From Cyanobium sp. E1_MAG_00006 (lineage in GTDB: Bacteria; Cyanobacteriota; Cyanobacteriia; PCC-6307; Cyanobiaceae): DNA of 64,000 nt. The stretch covers positions 79,007-143,006 of the forward strand of contig JAIYAQ010000029.1 in assembly GCA_027488975.1 (NCBI GenBank), read 5' to 3'. The notes below the pieces were generated by a model. That model was given only the letters and a program-made list of their open reading frames with translations. It was not told where the DNA came from and did not search any database. A program made the position numbers and the translations under genes. Below, piece after piece: positions 51,671 to 62,237 of the stretch. The first letter of the stretch is position 1, and each line of letters opens with the position of its first letter.

Positions 51671-54328
51671 TCAGACCAGCACCGGCAGTTTGGCCGGATC
51701 GGTCTGCTGAAAGCGCAGCCGGCGCTCGTTGGTGGCTGCACCATTGCCACTGCCGGGCTCCACTGTTTCCACATCCACGGCGATGGTGTGGCCGGCTGTG
51801 AAGTGGCCCGCCAGGATTCCCTTGGCGATGGGCGTCTCCAGCTCGCGCTGGATGGCCCGCTTGAGCGGGCGGGCGCCGTACACCGGGTCGTAGCCGACCG
51901 CGGCCAGCCAGTCGAGGGCGTCAGCGTTGAGCTGCAGCTCCAGCTTCCTCTCCTCAAGCCGTTTGGCCAGCCGCTGCACCTGCAGCTCCACGATCTCGCG
52001 CAGCTCCTCGGCCCGCAGGCTGTGGAAGATGATCGATTCATCGAGGCGATTGAGGAACTCGGGGCGGAAGTGGCCCCGCAGGGCTTCATTCACCCGGGCT
52101 TCCATCTCGCTGTGGCGGGCTGGATCGCCGGCCAGGTCGAGGATCGACTGGCTGCCGATGTTGCTGGTGAGGATCAGCACGGTGTTGGTGAAATCCACCG
52201 TGCGGCCCTGACCATCGGTGACGCGGCCGTCATCGAGGATCTGCAGCATCACGTTGAACACATCGGGGTGGGCTTTTTCCACCTCGTCGAACAGGATCAC
52301 GGCATAGGGCCGGCGCCGCACCGCTTCGGTGAGCTGGCCGCCCTCCTCGTAGCCCACGTAGCCCGGAGGCGCGCCGATCAGACGGCTGACGGCGTGCTTC
52401 TCCATGTATTCGCTCATGTCGATGCGCACCATCGCCTCATCGCTGTCGAACAGCTGCGAAGCCAGGGCCTTGGAGAGCTCGGTTTTGCCCACGCCGGTGG
52501 GGCCGAGGAACAGGAAGCTTGCGATCGGGCGGTTGGGATCGCTCAGGCCGGCGCGGGAGCGCTGGATTGCATCGGCCACGGCCGTCACGGCCTGCTGCTG
52601 ACCGATCACCCGCGTGTGTAGCTCCTCCTCCAGGTGGAGCAGCTTCTCCATCTCGCTCTGCACCAGCTTGGCCACCGGGATGCCGGTCCATTTGGCGATC
52701 ACCTCAGCGATGTCGTCCTCGGTGACCTCCTCGCGCAGCAGTGTCTTGTCGCTGCCGCCGGCGGTGAGCTCCTCCTCCTTGGCCGCCAGCTTCTTATGCA
52801 GTCCGGCCAGGGTGCCGTACTCCAGTTCGGCGGCCTTGTTGAGGTCGTAGCTGCGCTTGGCCTGCTCGATCTGCAGCTGCACCTGCTCGATCTCCTCCTT
52901 GATGGCGCTGAGCTCATCGATCGAGCCCTTCTCCTGTTGCCACTGGGCGTTGAGGGCGCTCTGCTGTTCGCTCAGATCGGCCAGCTCCTTCTCGAGGCGC
53001 TCCAGCCGGTCGCGACTGGCGGCATCGGATTCACGGCCGAGCGAGAGCTTCTCCATCTCCAGCTGCAGGATGCGGCGATCGAGTTCATCGATCTGCTCCG
53101 GCTTGGAGGTGATCTCCATCTTCAGGCGGGCGGCCGATTCATCCACCAGATCGATCGCCTTGTCTGGCAGGAAGCGATCGGCGATGTAGCGGCTGCTCAG
53201 CACGGCCGCTGCCACCAGGGCGTTGTCGGCGATGCGCACACCGTGGTGCACCTCATAGCGCTCCTTGAGTCCGCGCAGGATCGAGATGGTGTCCTCCACC
53301 GTTGGCTGATCCACGAACACCTGCTGGAAGCGGCGTTCCAGGGCCGGGTCCTTCTCGATGTGCTGGCGGTGTTCATCGAGGGTGGTGGCGCCGATGCAGC
53401 GCAGTTCGCCGCGGGCCAGCATCGGCTTGAGCAGGTTGCTGGCATCCATGGCGCCGCCGCTGGCGCCGGCCCCCACCACCGTGTGGATCTCGTCGATGAA
53501 CAGCACGATCTGGCCTTCGGAGGCGGTCACCTCCTTGAGCACGGCCTTGAGCCGCTCCTCGAATTCACCGCGGTATTTCGCCCCGGCGATCAGGGCGCCC
53601 ATGTCGAGCGACACGAGCTGACGGTTCTGCAACGCCTGCGGCACATCGCCGTTGACGATCCGCTGGGCCAGGCCCTCCACGATCGCCGTCTTGCCGACGC
53701 CGGGCTCGCCGATCAGCACCGGGTTGTTCTTGGTGCGGCGGCTCAGGATCTGGATCGTGCGGCGGATCTCCTCATCCCGGCCGATCACCGGATCGAGCTT
53801 GCCCTCACGGGCCGCCTTGGTGAGGTCGCGGCCGTACTTCTCCAGAGACTCGTAGGTGCCTTCGGGGTTCTGGTCGGTCACCGTCTGGGAGCCCCGGATT
53901 GCCTGCACTGCATCTTTCAGTTTTTTGGCATCGGTGCCGGCCTGGCTGAGCAGCTGCTTGCCGCAGCGGTCGTCGATGGCGAGGGCCAGCAGCAGGTGCT
54001 CGATGGCGATGTAACTGTCGCCATAGGTGCTCTTCAGTTCGTTGGCCTGATCGAGCACAGCATTGAGGCCCTTGCCCAGATACACGTTGTCGGGCGCGGC
54101 GCTCAGGCTCGGCTGGCCGGCGACATACGCCTCAACCTTCTGCACCAAGGTCCCGACGTCGACACCAGCCTTCTCAAGGATGCGGCCGGCGAGCCCCTGC
54201 TGGCTCAGCAGGGCCGCGAGCAGGTGCTCGCTCTCCATCTGCTGCTGGCGGCGTTGCTGCGCCAGCTGCTGGGCTGCCACGACGGCGCCCCAGGCCTTCT
54301 CGGTGAACAGCTCAGCGGTGGGATGCAT
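51671..54328 (-). CDS. clpB: ATP-dependent disaggregase ClpB
   Basis: Clp N-domain; [18 protein letters not shown]; middle coiled coil; [17 protein letters not shown]. Confidence 0.97.
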   Translation of the reverse strand: MHPTAELFTEKAWGAVVAAQQLAQQRRQQQMESEHLLAALLSQQGLAGRILEKAGVDVGTLVQKVEAYVAGQPSLSAAPDNVYLGKGLNAVLDQANELKSTYGDSYIAIEHLLLALAIDDRCGKQLLSQAGTDAKKLKDAVQAIRGSQTVTDQNPEGTYESLEKYGRDLTKAAREGKLDPVIGRDEEIRRTIQILSRRTKNNPVLIGEPGVGKTAIVEGLAQRIVNGDVPQALQNRQLVSLDMGALIAGAKYRGEFEERLKAVLKEVTASEGQIVLFIDEIHTVVGAGASGGAMDASNLLKPMLARGELRCIGATTLDEHRQHIEKDPALERRFQQVFVDQPTVEDTISILRGLKERYEVHHGVRIADNALVAAAVLSSRYIADRFLPDKAIDLVDESAARLKMEITSKPEQIDELDRRILQLEMEKLSLGRESDAASRDRLERLEKELADLSEQQSALNAQWQQEKGSIDELSAIKEEIEQVQLQIEQAKRSYDLNKAAELEYGTLAGLHKKLAAKEEELTAGGSDKTLLREEVTEDDIAEVIAKWTGIPVAKLVQSEMEKLLHLEEELHTRVIGQQQAVTAVADAIQRSRAGLSDPNRPIASFLFLGPTGVGKTELSKALASQLFDSDEAMVRIDMSEYMEKHAVSRLIGAPPGYVGYEEGGQLTEAVRRRPYAVILFDEVEKAHPDVFNVMLQILDDGRVTDGQGRTVDFTNTVLILTSNIGSQSILDLAGDPARHSEMEARVNEALRGHFRPEFLNRLDESIIFHSLRAEELREIVELQVQRLAKRLEERKLELQLNADALDWLAAVGYDPVYGARPLKRAIQRELETPIAKGILAGHFTAGHTIAVDVETVEPGSGNGAATNERRLRFQQTDPAKLPVLV

Positions 54329-54537
54329 GGACGACCTCCTCTTCGGGGTGCTCTGAGAGAACCGTATGGCCGTGATCCGGAGCGGGCGACGGGGAGAACC
54401 GAACGCTTGGATTCGGTGCTCTCACCCGTGGGAGGGAGGACCGAATCGCCCGTACGGAGAACCGTCAGTCCGTTTGCCTCCTCAGTCTGACGCTGCTCTG
54501 CGGGCTTGGATGCCGCGCCGAGCGAACGCCAGGTTGC

Positions 54538-54918
54538 CTACTGCGCCGGGAGTTGAGGCGAGGCGGGGCTGATATCCGCCGGCAGTGGGATCACGCCCTT
54601 GCCGGCGCCGCAGAGCTTGGTGGGGCAGCCATCCGGGCCGTAGATCGCATCGGCGGAGGACAGGCATCCGAGCTTGTTCTTGGCGGCCACCTGATCCGGT
54701 GGAATGCGCAGGGGCTGCAAGGCCGCATCCGACGGCTTCACCAGCAGCGGGCAGCTGTTGATGACGTTGTCCAGTCCTTGAATGGCGGCCGGAGTGCTGC
54801 CCCCCTTGATCAGGTCCAGGCCGGCCCCCTGCTGCGCCCTCGCCTGGGAGGCCAGGCTGATGTTCAGCACCAGAGCGGCCAGGCCGAGAGGCATCCAGAG
54901 GCGACGCGCGCTGGTCAT
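54538..54918 (-). CDS. Exported hypothetical protein
   Basis: Signal peptide MTSARRLWMPLGLAALVLNISLASQARAQ; 126 aa. Confidence 0.55.
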   Translation of the reverse strand: MTSARRLWMPLGLAALVLNISLASQARAQQGAGLDLIKGGSTPAAIQGLDNVINSCPLLVKPSDAALQPLRIPPDQVAAKNKLGCLSSADAIYGPDGCPTKLCGAGKGVIPLPADISPASPQLPAQ

Positions 54919-54950
54919 GATGGGCCGGTGATCTGCGCTCAGTGTGGCGG

Positions 54951-55178
54951 ATGTCTGAGGGAACGCACGCGGATTCAGCCCCGATCGAAGGGCTTGTGAC
55001 GCAGTTGGCGCAGGAGTCGTTCGCTTTCGACGCCACCAGCCGTGATGCGGAGCGCAACTGCTGGATGGCCGTGCATCGCCATGTTCACGGCGTCCTGCCC
55101 AGCGAGTACGACATCCGAGAGGTGCCCGAGGAGCTCTATCTGGCTGTGCTGGCCGAACGCCGCCAACTCAGCGTCTGA
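54951..55178 (+). CDS. Small hypothetical protein
   Basis: MSEGTHADSAPIEGLVTQLAQESFAFDATSRDAERNCWMAVHRHVHGVLPSEYDIREVPEELYLAVLAERRQLSV; start inferred. Confidence 0.5.
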   Translation: MSEGTHADSAPIEGLVTQLAQESFAFDATSRDAERNCWMAVHRHVHGVLPSEYDIREVPEELYLAVLAERRQLSV

Positions 55179-55475
55179 TGGGCCCGGCCCCCGGCAGCGG
55201 CCGGATCTGCGCGAGTGTTGCGCTTCTGAGAAACGCCGCTGCCTTGGCGGCGCGGGTCGCCTGCTCCTGCTGGGCCTGAAGCTGCTGGACAGGGATGGCG
55301 ACGCAGCCTTCCACAGCCGGACGCATCCCTCTGCGGCCCAGGCTTGGGCTCAGCCTCTCGCCAAGGGGTGCGTCCCACCGCTCCGCCAGACCCATGACTG
55401 TCTCGCTGCTGCCTCCACCATGGCGCTGCCTGGCCCGGGCGACCAGTGATGCAACAGCCGGAACCACGCAGCCAC

Positions 55476-55501
55476 AAAAAAGCCGCCCCGGAGGGGCGGC
55501 T
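55476..55501 (-). terminator. Intrinsic terminator downstream of petJ
   Basis: Minus strand AGCCGCCCC-TCC-GGGGCGGCT followed by a T-run. Confidence 0.85.
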
Positions 55502-55568
55502 GATGATCGGACCATGGCGCCGTGGTGCAACTGCACGTTGGAACGCAGCTCTGGATCGCAGCGTCGGA

Positions 55569-55910
55569 TCAGGCCCAGCCCTTCTGGGACATGGACTCCA
55601 CGTAGGCCGCCACGTCGGCGATGTCGCCGGCGCTGAGCTTGCCGCCGAAGGCGGGCATGGCGTTCTTGCCGTTGGTGACTTGGTACTGGATGGCCTCTTC
55701 GTGGCCAGCGCTGTAGTTGGCGAGGTAGGACTCGAGAGCCTCTTTCTTGAGGGTGCGCTCAGCGTTCACCACGTTGCCGCCGCCCATGTGGCAGGCAGCG
55801 CAGTTGGCGGAGAAGATCTGAGCGCCGTGGTCGGCATCAGCGGCGAAGCTGGGGGCAGCACCCAGCACCAGCGCCAGGCAAAGGGCAATGAAGGACAGAA
55901 GACGGCGCAT
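55569..55910 (-). CDS. petJ: Cytochrome c6
   Basis: Signal peptide; [61 protein letters not shown]. Confidence 0.95.
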   Translation of the reverse strand: MRRLLSFIALCLALVLGAAPSFAADADHGAQIFSANCAACHMGGGNVVNAERTLKKEALESYLANYSAGHEEAIQYQVTNGKNAMPAFGGKLSAGDIADVAAYVESMSQKGWA

Positions 55911-55995
55911 CGGGGCTCGTGCAACCCGAACAAGGTAAGGGGCGAGGCGGGCCCACGTCGCCGCTGCTGCAGAGGTTTGCAACATTTGGCAGCTC

Positions 55996-57024
55996 TCAGT
56001 CGATCCGGCCCCGCCGCGGCAGGCCGGCATCCTCAAACACAGCCTCCAGGGTGGGGGCGTGGCTCACCAGGCCGAAGCGCTCGGGAGGGCTCACCGGCTC
56101 GTGCACGAAGTGGCGCTGGCGGATCGAGAAGCGGTCCCAGGCGTTCACCTCGATGCGCAGCAGCTTGATCAGCCCCTCGATCAGCCAGCCCTGCAGATCC
56201 ACCCCGAAGGGCGGCAGCCCGCTATGGCGCCAGCGGGCCAGGCGGCGCACCGTGTCGTTCACCGTCACCACCGGTTGGCCGAGCACCAGCCGGCGCACGG
56301 CTCCCTGGCCCGGCTCCGGGTTGGGCTGGTGAGGTGTGGTGGCCAGGTGGGCGCACACCCGGGCGATGTCGGCCGCATGGATGTAGTGGAAGGAGGCATC
56401 GGCCCGCAGCCATTTCGCCAGCCACAGCCAGCGGGCGCCCTCCTTGAGGCCGGCCGTGAGGTAGCTGGTGGGGAAGGGGCCGCTGCCATCGACGCGGCCG
56501 CCGAACACCAGCGTGGGGAACACGGCCACGATCCGCTCCGCCAGCGGGTGCTGTTCCAGCTGCTGCAGGCACTGGGCCTTGGTCTGGATGTATTCGGTGC
56601 CGTAGGCCATCGCCTCCGGCAGCAGCTGCAGATCGCGGTTGAGGATGCTGGCGGTGGAGAAATACACCACCTGCTCCAGCACCGCCGGATCGGTGGCGGC
56701 CAGCATCGCCTTGACGGCCAGCACATTCACCTGGCGTGCCCGCTCCGGGTCGCCCCAGGCCGTGGCGGTGTGGATGATGCGTGTCGCCGAGGCGATGGCG
56801 GCCCGGTGGGGATCCACTTCACGCAGGTCGCCCACCAGCAGGGTGATGCGGGGATCATCGGCGGGTACTGCCGTGAGCTTGGCCGGATCGCGCAGCCACA
56901 GCAGCAGCTGTGCATCGGTTTCGCGATAGAGCAGCTCCGCCAGGTGCTGGCCGACGCAGCCGGAGGCGCCGGTGATCAGGATGCGTGCCCCGCTGGCGCC
57001 AGCGGTGGCCGACGGGGTGCTCAA
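55996..57024 (-). CDS. NAD-dependent epimerase/dehydratase (extended SDR)
   Basis: [37 protein letters not shown]. Confidence 0.88.
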   Translation of the reverse strand: MSTPSATAGASGARILITGASGCVGQHLAELLYRETDAQLLLWLRDPAKLTAVPADDPRITLLVGDLREVDPHRAAIASATRIIHTATAWGDPERARQVNVLAVKAMLAATDPAVLEQVVYFSTASILNRDLQLLPEAMAYGTEYIQTKAQCLQQLEQHPLAERIVAVFPTLVFGGRVDGSGPFPTSYLTAGLKEGARWLWLAKWLRADASFHYIHAADIARVCAHLATTPHQPNPEPGQGAVRRLVLGQPVVTVNDTVRRLARWRHSGLPPFGVDLQGWLIEGLIKLLRIEVNAWDRFSIRQRHFVHEPVSPPERFGLVSHAPTLEAVFEDAGLPRRGRID

Positions 57025-58079
57025 GCCAGCGCTCCGAGGCGGTCCATCACGCTCTTGCCGGCCTCGAAGAAGGCGGCGCCGTTCTCCTCAGGGGTGCCTG
57101 GCAGGATGCCGTGGCCGAGGTTGAGGATGTGCTTGCGGCCGCGGGCCTTGCGCACCGTGTCGTCGATGCGGGCGCGGATCGCCTCCGGGGTGCCGAACAG
57201 CAGGCCGGGGTCCACGTTGCCCTGCACGCCCACGTGTTCCGGCAGGCGGGCCAGGCCCTCGGCCATGTCCACGGTCCAGTCGAGCGACACGATGTCGACA
57301 CCGGTGCGGGCCATGCGCTCGAGCACGCCGGCGCTGCCGGAGATGTAGAGGATGAAGGGGGTGTCGGGGTGGGTCTGCTTGACCAGATCCACAACTTTCT
57401 TCTGATAAGGCGCCGCGAAGGTGTCGTAATCGATCGGGCTGAGTTGGCCGGCCCAGGAATCGAACATCTGCACCACTTGGGCGCCGGAATCGATCTGGTA
57501 ACGCAGGTAGGCGGCGATCGACTCGGCGAAGTGATCGAGCAGCTTGTGCAGCAGCTGGGGCTCCTGGAACGCCATCGCCTTGATCACGGCATAGTTCTTG
57601 GAGCTCTTGCCCTCCACCACATAGGCGGCCAGGGTCCAGGGGGCCCCCACGAAGCCCAGCACCGCCGCTTCGTTGCCGACGGACTGACGCAGGCGCGTCA
57701 GCACCTCGCCCACAAACGGCATGCTTTCAGCCGGCTGCAGGGGACGCAGCGCGTCCACCTGGGCCATGCTGCGGATGGGGTCCTGGATCAGGGGCCCTTG
57801 GCTCTCGACGATGTCGAAGTCGATGCCCATGCCGGGCAGCGGCGTGAGGATGTCGGAGAACAGGATCACGCCATCTGGCTTGAAGGCGTGGAACGGCTGC
57901 ATCGAGATCTCATAGGAGAGATCCGGGTTTTCCGAGCGTTCACGGAAACCGGGGTGGCGGTCGCGCAGGTCGCGGTAGACCTTCATGTACCGGCCGGCCT
58001 GGCGCATCATCCACACCGGCGGCCGCTCCACCTGCTCACCTCGGGCGGCGCGCAGCAGCAGGGGGGCGGATTCGGTCAT
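57021..58079 (-). CDS. hemE: Uroporphyrinogen decarboxylase
   Basis: [36 protein letters not shown]. Confidence 0.96.
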   Translation of the reverse strand: MTESAPLLLRAARGEQVERPPVWMMRQAGRYMKVYRDLRDRHPGFRERSENPDLSYEISMQPFHAFKPDGVILFSDILTPLPGMGIDFDIVESQGPLIQDPIRSMAQVDALRPLQPAESMPFVGEVLTRLRQSVGNEAAVLGFVGAPWTLAAYVVEGKSSKNYAVIKAMAFQEPQLLHKLLDHFAESIAAYLRYQIDSGAQVVQMFDSWAGQLSPIDYDTFAAPYQKKVVDLVKQTHPDTPFILYISGSAGVLERMARTGVDIVSLDWTVDMAEGLARLPEHVGVQGNVDPGLLFGTPEAIRARIDDTVRKARGRKHILNLGHGILPGTPEENGAAFFEAGKSVMDRLGALA

Positions 58080-58139
58080 GGAGCCGGGATCTGGTGGCCA
58101 GCCAACCTAAATGATGACCCCTGGTTTGCTGACAATCGG

Positions 58140-58204
58140 CCTGGCGAGCCTGGCGAGCCGAGCCTGGCGGGCCGAGCCTGGCGGGCCGAGCCTGGCGGGC
58201 CGAG
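58140..58204. repeat. 14-bp tandem repeat upstream of hemE
   Basis: cctggcg(a/g)gccgag x4 (58149-58204) preceded by partial unit cctggcgag. Confidence 0.85.
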
Positions 58205-58539
58205 TCAATTTAGGCGCTGACATGGGCCGCACAGAAGCACGCAGGGAAGCCAGGTGACCCTGCGGCCGCTCAAGCGCCCCTGAGGCCCGCTCCGCGATGC
58301 CGCCACCGGGGCCCGGACTGCACCGCGGGTTGATTTAGAGGGCTGCGGGGACCTGGGATGTGGTGTGCGGTCGACACCTGAACCGACTGGCCTGCGTTGG
58401 GATGGCAGTGTCCGAAGCCACGAATCTCCAAAGCTCTGCAGGCACCCTGAAATCACGCTTAAATTGATGATCAATATTCCCATTACCACCCCTGGACGCC
58501 CTTCAAACGTTTCTGGCGCACGCGGCATCCAATCGGGAG

Positions 58540-59235
58540 TTGGATCAGCTGCTGAGTGAGGAGCGGATCTTGTTCTGCTGCCAGAGCCGACTTCTGGCGG
58601 CCGTGTGGGTGCGCTCTGAGTTGCTGCGGCAGCAGCCAGAGGGGGCGCAGGACAGAATGATTCAGGATCGCTTGGTGGGGTCGTGTACAACGTATCAAGA
58701 AGCGATCGCATTGTGTGATGGGGGGGCGCCCAGCCTGTTAATCACCACCCAATTGCTGGAACAGGGAACCGGGCTGGATCTGGTGGTTGCCGCAAAGCAG
58801 AAGCTCCCTAAGTTACGCACGCTTCTGTTTCTCCAACACGACCACCGCATGCTGCTCGAGCATGCGTTAAGTACCCACAGCGATGGGATTGTGCTGGAAG
58901 GAGAGATGGGTTCAGGCCATGTGATTGAGGCAATGCGAACGGTGAGCAAGGGTGGCTTCTACCTGGAGCCGCGCATCGCCCATGAACTGCATGGCAGCCT
59001 CAAAGGTCATGATCCTGGGCTCACCGACCGTGAACTGGAGGTGATGCAGCATGTGGCCTACGGCATGAATGATCGTGAGATTGCTGATCACTTGCATGTG
59101 GCGACCACAACGGTGAAATATCACCTCCAGCGCGTTTACACGAAGTTGGCGGTCCGGAGTCGAACCCGAGCTGCCATCAGCCTGGTTGTGATGGGTCTGG
59201 TGGAGCCGCCGAGGCCACTTTTGCCTAGTGATTAA
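58540..59235 (+). CDS. LuxR/NarL-type transcriptional regulator with degenerate receiver domain
   Basis: LTDRELEVMQHVAYGMNDREIADHLHVATTTVKYHLQRVYTKLAVRSRTRAAI; coding may extend upstream to about 58495. Confidence 0.88.
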   Translation: MDQLLSEERILFCCQSRLLAAVWVRSELLRQQPEGAQDRMIQDRLVGSCTTYQEAIALCDGGAPSLLITTQLLEQGTGLDLVVAAKQKLPKLRTLLFLQHDHRMLLEHALSTHSDGIVLEGEMGSGHVIEAMRTVSKGGFYLEPRIAHELHGSLKGHDPGLTDRELEVMQHVAYGMNDREIADHLHVATTTVKYHLQRVYTKLAVRSRTRAAISLVVMGLVEPPRPLLPSD

Positions 59236-59266
59236 TCGCAAGGCGATCCAGCGGAACGCGTCGCTT

Positions 59267-60535
59267 TCAGTGGGGTGAGCCCATTGACTTGACCCCGATC
59301 TGGCCTTGACCGATTTGGGCGACTCGGTCGACAAGGGCGAGCTGCTGGGGCAGACAGACCGTGGTCAGGTCGTAGTGGGCCACCATGTCCTGGCGGGCGG
59401 CCTCCCCGAGCGGTCGGTGGGCGGCGGGATCGGCCAGCACAGCGGTGATCCGCTCCGCCAAACCATCGCCATCGAAAAAATCAACGAGCAGCCCGTTCTC
59501 GCCATCCCGAATCACCTCCCGTACCGGTGCTGTGGCGGAGCCGATCACCACGGCCCCACAGGCCATGGCCTCCAGCAGGCTCCAGCTGAGCACAAAGGGA
59601 ACCGTGAGATAGACGTGGCAGGCTGTCACTCGGAACAGCTCGTGGAGCACGGCGAGGGGCACATTGCCAACGAAGTGAATCCGATTCAGATCCAGCTGAC
59701 CCTCGAGCTCGTCCAGCAGAACCGACTTCCAACTCCCACCGGCCGCGGGTGCACTGCCGTAGCTGACCCCCTCGCCGCCCACAATCACCACCTGGGCCTT
59801 GGGGCGCAGGGCCTGGAGCTGGGGCAGCATCCGCATGAAGCGATGGAAGCCGCGGTAGGGCTCGAGGTTGCGGGCCACAAAACTCACCACTTCGGCTCCC
59901 GGCTCTAGGGTCAATCCGGCCCGGTGGAGCTTGACAAAGGCCCCAGCCCGCGGCCTGATGTGGCGGGTGTCGATGCCCTCATGGATCACGCTGATCCGGT
60001 TCTGGAACTCCGCCGGTGCGGTGGCCGCCTGCCAATGGGTGGGGGCGAGGCCCCAGTCGAGATCGTGCAGCGCCAGGAGCTGGCTGGCGCGCTTGAGGCG
60101 CACCCGGCTGCTGGCCCGCCAGGCCTCGCTGGCAAATTCCGGATCAAAGCCCACATCGGCTCCCGCGAGCTGATAGACAAATTCCACGTGGTGCAACACC
60201 GGCACCGCGGGCAGCAGGTCTTTGATGGCCAGCAGTTCGCCCCAGCCCGGGTGCCCGACCACCAGATCGGGTGCCAGGCCCTGACCGATTAGCCGCTCCA
60301 GCAGCCGGGCCACGGCCTCGGCGCGCAGACACTTGATCTGAAAATCCTCGGCCCAAGGATGGCAGGCGGGCACACCGCCCGCCGGCATCGGGTTGTAGCG
60401 GTGCAGGGGGATGCCAGGAAGCTCCTTGGCTGAGGGGCCACCGATGGCCACGGGCTGATCGCCCCTGGCCAGCAAAGCTGCAGCTAAGTGGGGGTACTGG
60501 CCGGGGAAGTTCTGATGGATGAACAGGACTTGCAT
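59267..60535 (-). CDS. Glycosyltransferase family 4-type protein
   Basis: MQVLFIHQNFPGQYPHLAAALLARG; VSFVARNLEPYRGFHRFMRMLPQL; SLLEAMACGAVVIGSATAPVREVIRDGENGLLVDF. Confidence 0.92.
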   Translation of the reverse strand: MQVLFIHQNFPGQYPHLAAALLARGDQPVAIGGPSAKELPGIPLHRYNPMPAGGVPACHPWAEDFQIKCLRAEAVARLLERLIGQGLAPDLVVGHPGWGELLAIKDLLPAVPVLHHVEFVYQLAGADVGFDPEFASEAWRASSRVRLKRASQLLALHDLDWGLAPTHWQAATAPAEFQNRISVIHEGIDTRHIRPRAGAFVKLHRAGLTLEPGAEVVSFVARNLEPYRGFHRFMRMLPQLQALRPKAQVVIVGGEGVSYGSAPAAGGSWKSVLLDELEGQLDLNRIHFVGNVPLAVLHELFRVTACHVYLTVPFVLSWSLLEAMACGAVVIGSATAPVREVIRDGENGLLVDFFDGDGLAERITAVLADPAAHRPLGEAARQDMVAHYDLTTVCLPQQLALVDRVAQIGQGQIGVKSMGSPH

Positions 60536-60818
60536 CGGCGGGGATAGGACTCAGGCCCGAGATCGCCGGCCCCGATGAGGTGTTGATGAATGGCCCTACG
60601 GTTCACCCTGCTTTGATCGGGAGCAATGGCAGAGCGTCCAAGACCATCGGGCCCATCCGAGGACAGGGATCTGCGTCTATCAAGGTGCCAACATTTGAGT
60701 TTAACCGCCAGGAGCCTAGAAATCAGATCGGGTACTCCTTCCCTTGGGCGAGTGGGTTGTTAGCACTTGCTAGATCAAGATGCCCGAGCATGGCAGATGA
60801 GTTTATCACGATTCGGTG

Positions 60819-61019
60819 GACAGGTCAATAGGAGACACGCCATGACGCTCAGACTGTCTATCGATGACCAATCCAACCAACACCAGGCGCCAGTTCACGG
60901 CGCTGCAGAAGCAGGAGGCTACGTCAGGAAACCGCGAGCTTAGGAGGGAAAAGGATTGTTTCAAGCTGGCGGCAGCGCCCTTTGCCAGGGAGCAGCTGCC
61001 GGCGAAAGGGTTCGATTGA
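60819..61019 (+). mobile_element. IS3-type orfA remnant, copy 1, internally deleted in frame
   Basis: ORF 60864-61019 MTNPTNTRRQFTALQKQEATSGNRELRREKDCFKLAAAPFAREQLPAKGFD; leader matches copy 2. Confidence 0.75.
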
Positions 61020-61108
61020 TCAGCCCACTCCGTGATCGCGTTCCCATTGACCTGCCCATGGAGAGCGAGATTGGTGAAGGGGAGGAGGTTGACGTCGCTA
61101 TAGCTTGC

Positions 61109-61171
61109 GATGAACGAAATCAGGATCAAGCGGGTGACGCTGATCAGGGCTATTCAGGCCTGGCCATCGAA
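61109..61171. repeat. 63-bp diverged direct repeat, copy A
   Basis: gatgaacgaaatcaggatcaagcgggtgacgctgatcagggctattcaggcctggccatcgaa; 54/63 identical to copy B. Confidence 0.8.
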
Positions 61172-61459
61172 ACCGGGGCGGGATTTAGGCACGCCTATGG
61201 CTGATTGACCGACAAGCTATCCACCCCAAGCAGACCCATTATCTGTAAAATATCAATACGATGGGAGTTAGGTCTGCTGGTTTGGCGCTAGCTGGCCCCA
61301 ACGGGTGATGCATGGTCTGCAGCCATGGTGGATTTGACACCCCCTTCCCATCTCGTCGAATGCGTCATCGGCGGAGAGATTGGCCCACTTCTGCCAGATA
61401 ATGCCTCAATCTGAAGGTGGTGAACAGCAGCAGATCCCGATGCTCAATCCCTGATTTCA

Positions 61460-61803
61460 CTAGGGCTTTCGAAGTGTTATCAGGGCCGTGATTGGCTCTG
61501 CGATGAAGGTGTCAATAGCACTAGCATTGGCCAACAGGATTTGCAGGATTTCTGCTGTGCTGGTATTACCAACCACCAGCCAGATCACTTTCGGTGGAGC
61601 CCCTAGCAGCAAACTCAAGCTTCGGAAGTCGTCGTCCTTAGTGGTGACGATGAATCCATTATTAGCTGCAAAAGACCAAATCTTTTCATCGCTTTGTCCC
61701 TTTAGTCCAGCCTCACGCACATGAATGCTTCCGGGAAACTGCATGGAGAGGCAGTTGACAAGCCCTGACTCAAATTCTCATCCAGAAGCAAAGGAGCTGG
61801 CAT
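61460..61803 (-). pseudogene. DUF5615 PIN-like toxin with apparent frameshift near the N-terminus
   Basis: ORF 61460-61744 FPGSIHVREAGLKGQSDEKIWSFAANNGFIVTTKDDDF; upstream frame MPAPLLLDENLSQG from ATG at 61803 supplies the missing N-terminus. Confidence 0.7.
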
Positions 61804-61811
61804 TGCTTGGA

Positions 61812-62045
61812 TCAAGCAATGGTTAGTTCGCTAAGACGCTTTTCGCGTTCAGCGGCATAACGCAATACCGCTTGAATATGCGCAGCCTGTATATCAGGAA
61901 AATCTGCGAGGATGTCCTGCTGACCCATGCCGCTGGCGAGATACTCGAGCACATCAGACACCGTAATCCGCGTGCCAACCAGACACGGCTTGCCGCTGCG
62001 CACACCTGGTGTGCAGCTGATCAGAGGGGCAGTTGGGGCGGACAT
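61812..62045 (-). CDS. DUF433 antitoxin
   Basis: ISCTPGVRSGKPCLVGTRITVSDVLEYLASGMGQQDILADFPDIQAAHIQAVLRYAAERE. Confidence 0.9.
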   Translation of the reverse strand: MSAPTAPLISCTPGVRSGKPCLVGTRITVSDVLEYLASGMGQQDILADFPDIQAAHIQAVLRYAAEREKRLSELTIA

Positions 62046-62062
62046 GGGCTGGAATAGTTCGT

Positions 62063-62125
62063 GATGAACGAAATCAAAATCAGGAGGATGCCGCCGATCA
62101 GGGCTGTTCTGGCCTGGCCATCGAA
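62063..62125. repeat. 63-bp diverged direct repeat, copy B (immediately upstream of DUF433)
   Basis: gatgaacgaaatcaaaatcaggaggatgccgccgatcagggctgttctggcctggccatcgaa. Confidence 0.8.
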
Positions 62126-62237
62126 GCATGAGAGCTGGCTTTGCGCCCGGTCAGGACTGAGGAATTTTCAAGTTAGCCACTCTATGGAGACCCTTTGTCC
62201 ATGGTACGCCAGTACTCCTGCCTGGGCTTGCGCTGCA

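Noticed and set aside
52634-54490. 618-aa plus-strand ORF antisense to clpB
   Set aside because: High-GC shadow ORF; composition is an antisense reflection of clpB, with no domain signal.
55168-55536. 122-aa minus-strand ORF downstream of petJ
   Set aside because: Spans the petJ terminator and has no family signal; a shorter ORF from 55390 cannot be excluded.
58140-58204. Possible CRISPR array
   Set aside because: Units are 14 bp and directly tandem with no spacers; no cas genes in the window.
59150-59175. tRNA-like gtccggagtcgaacccgagc
   Set aside because: Lies inside the LuxR-type coding frame and no cloverleaf can be built around it.
61200-61459. Possible coding remnants between IS3 remnant 1 and the DUF5615 gene
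   Set aside because: No frame gives a recognisable protein segment.
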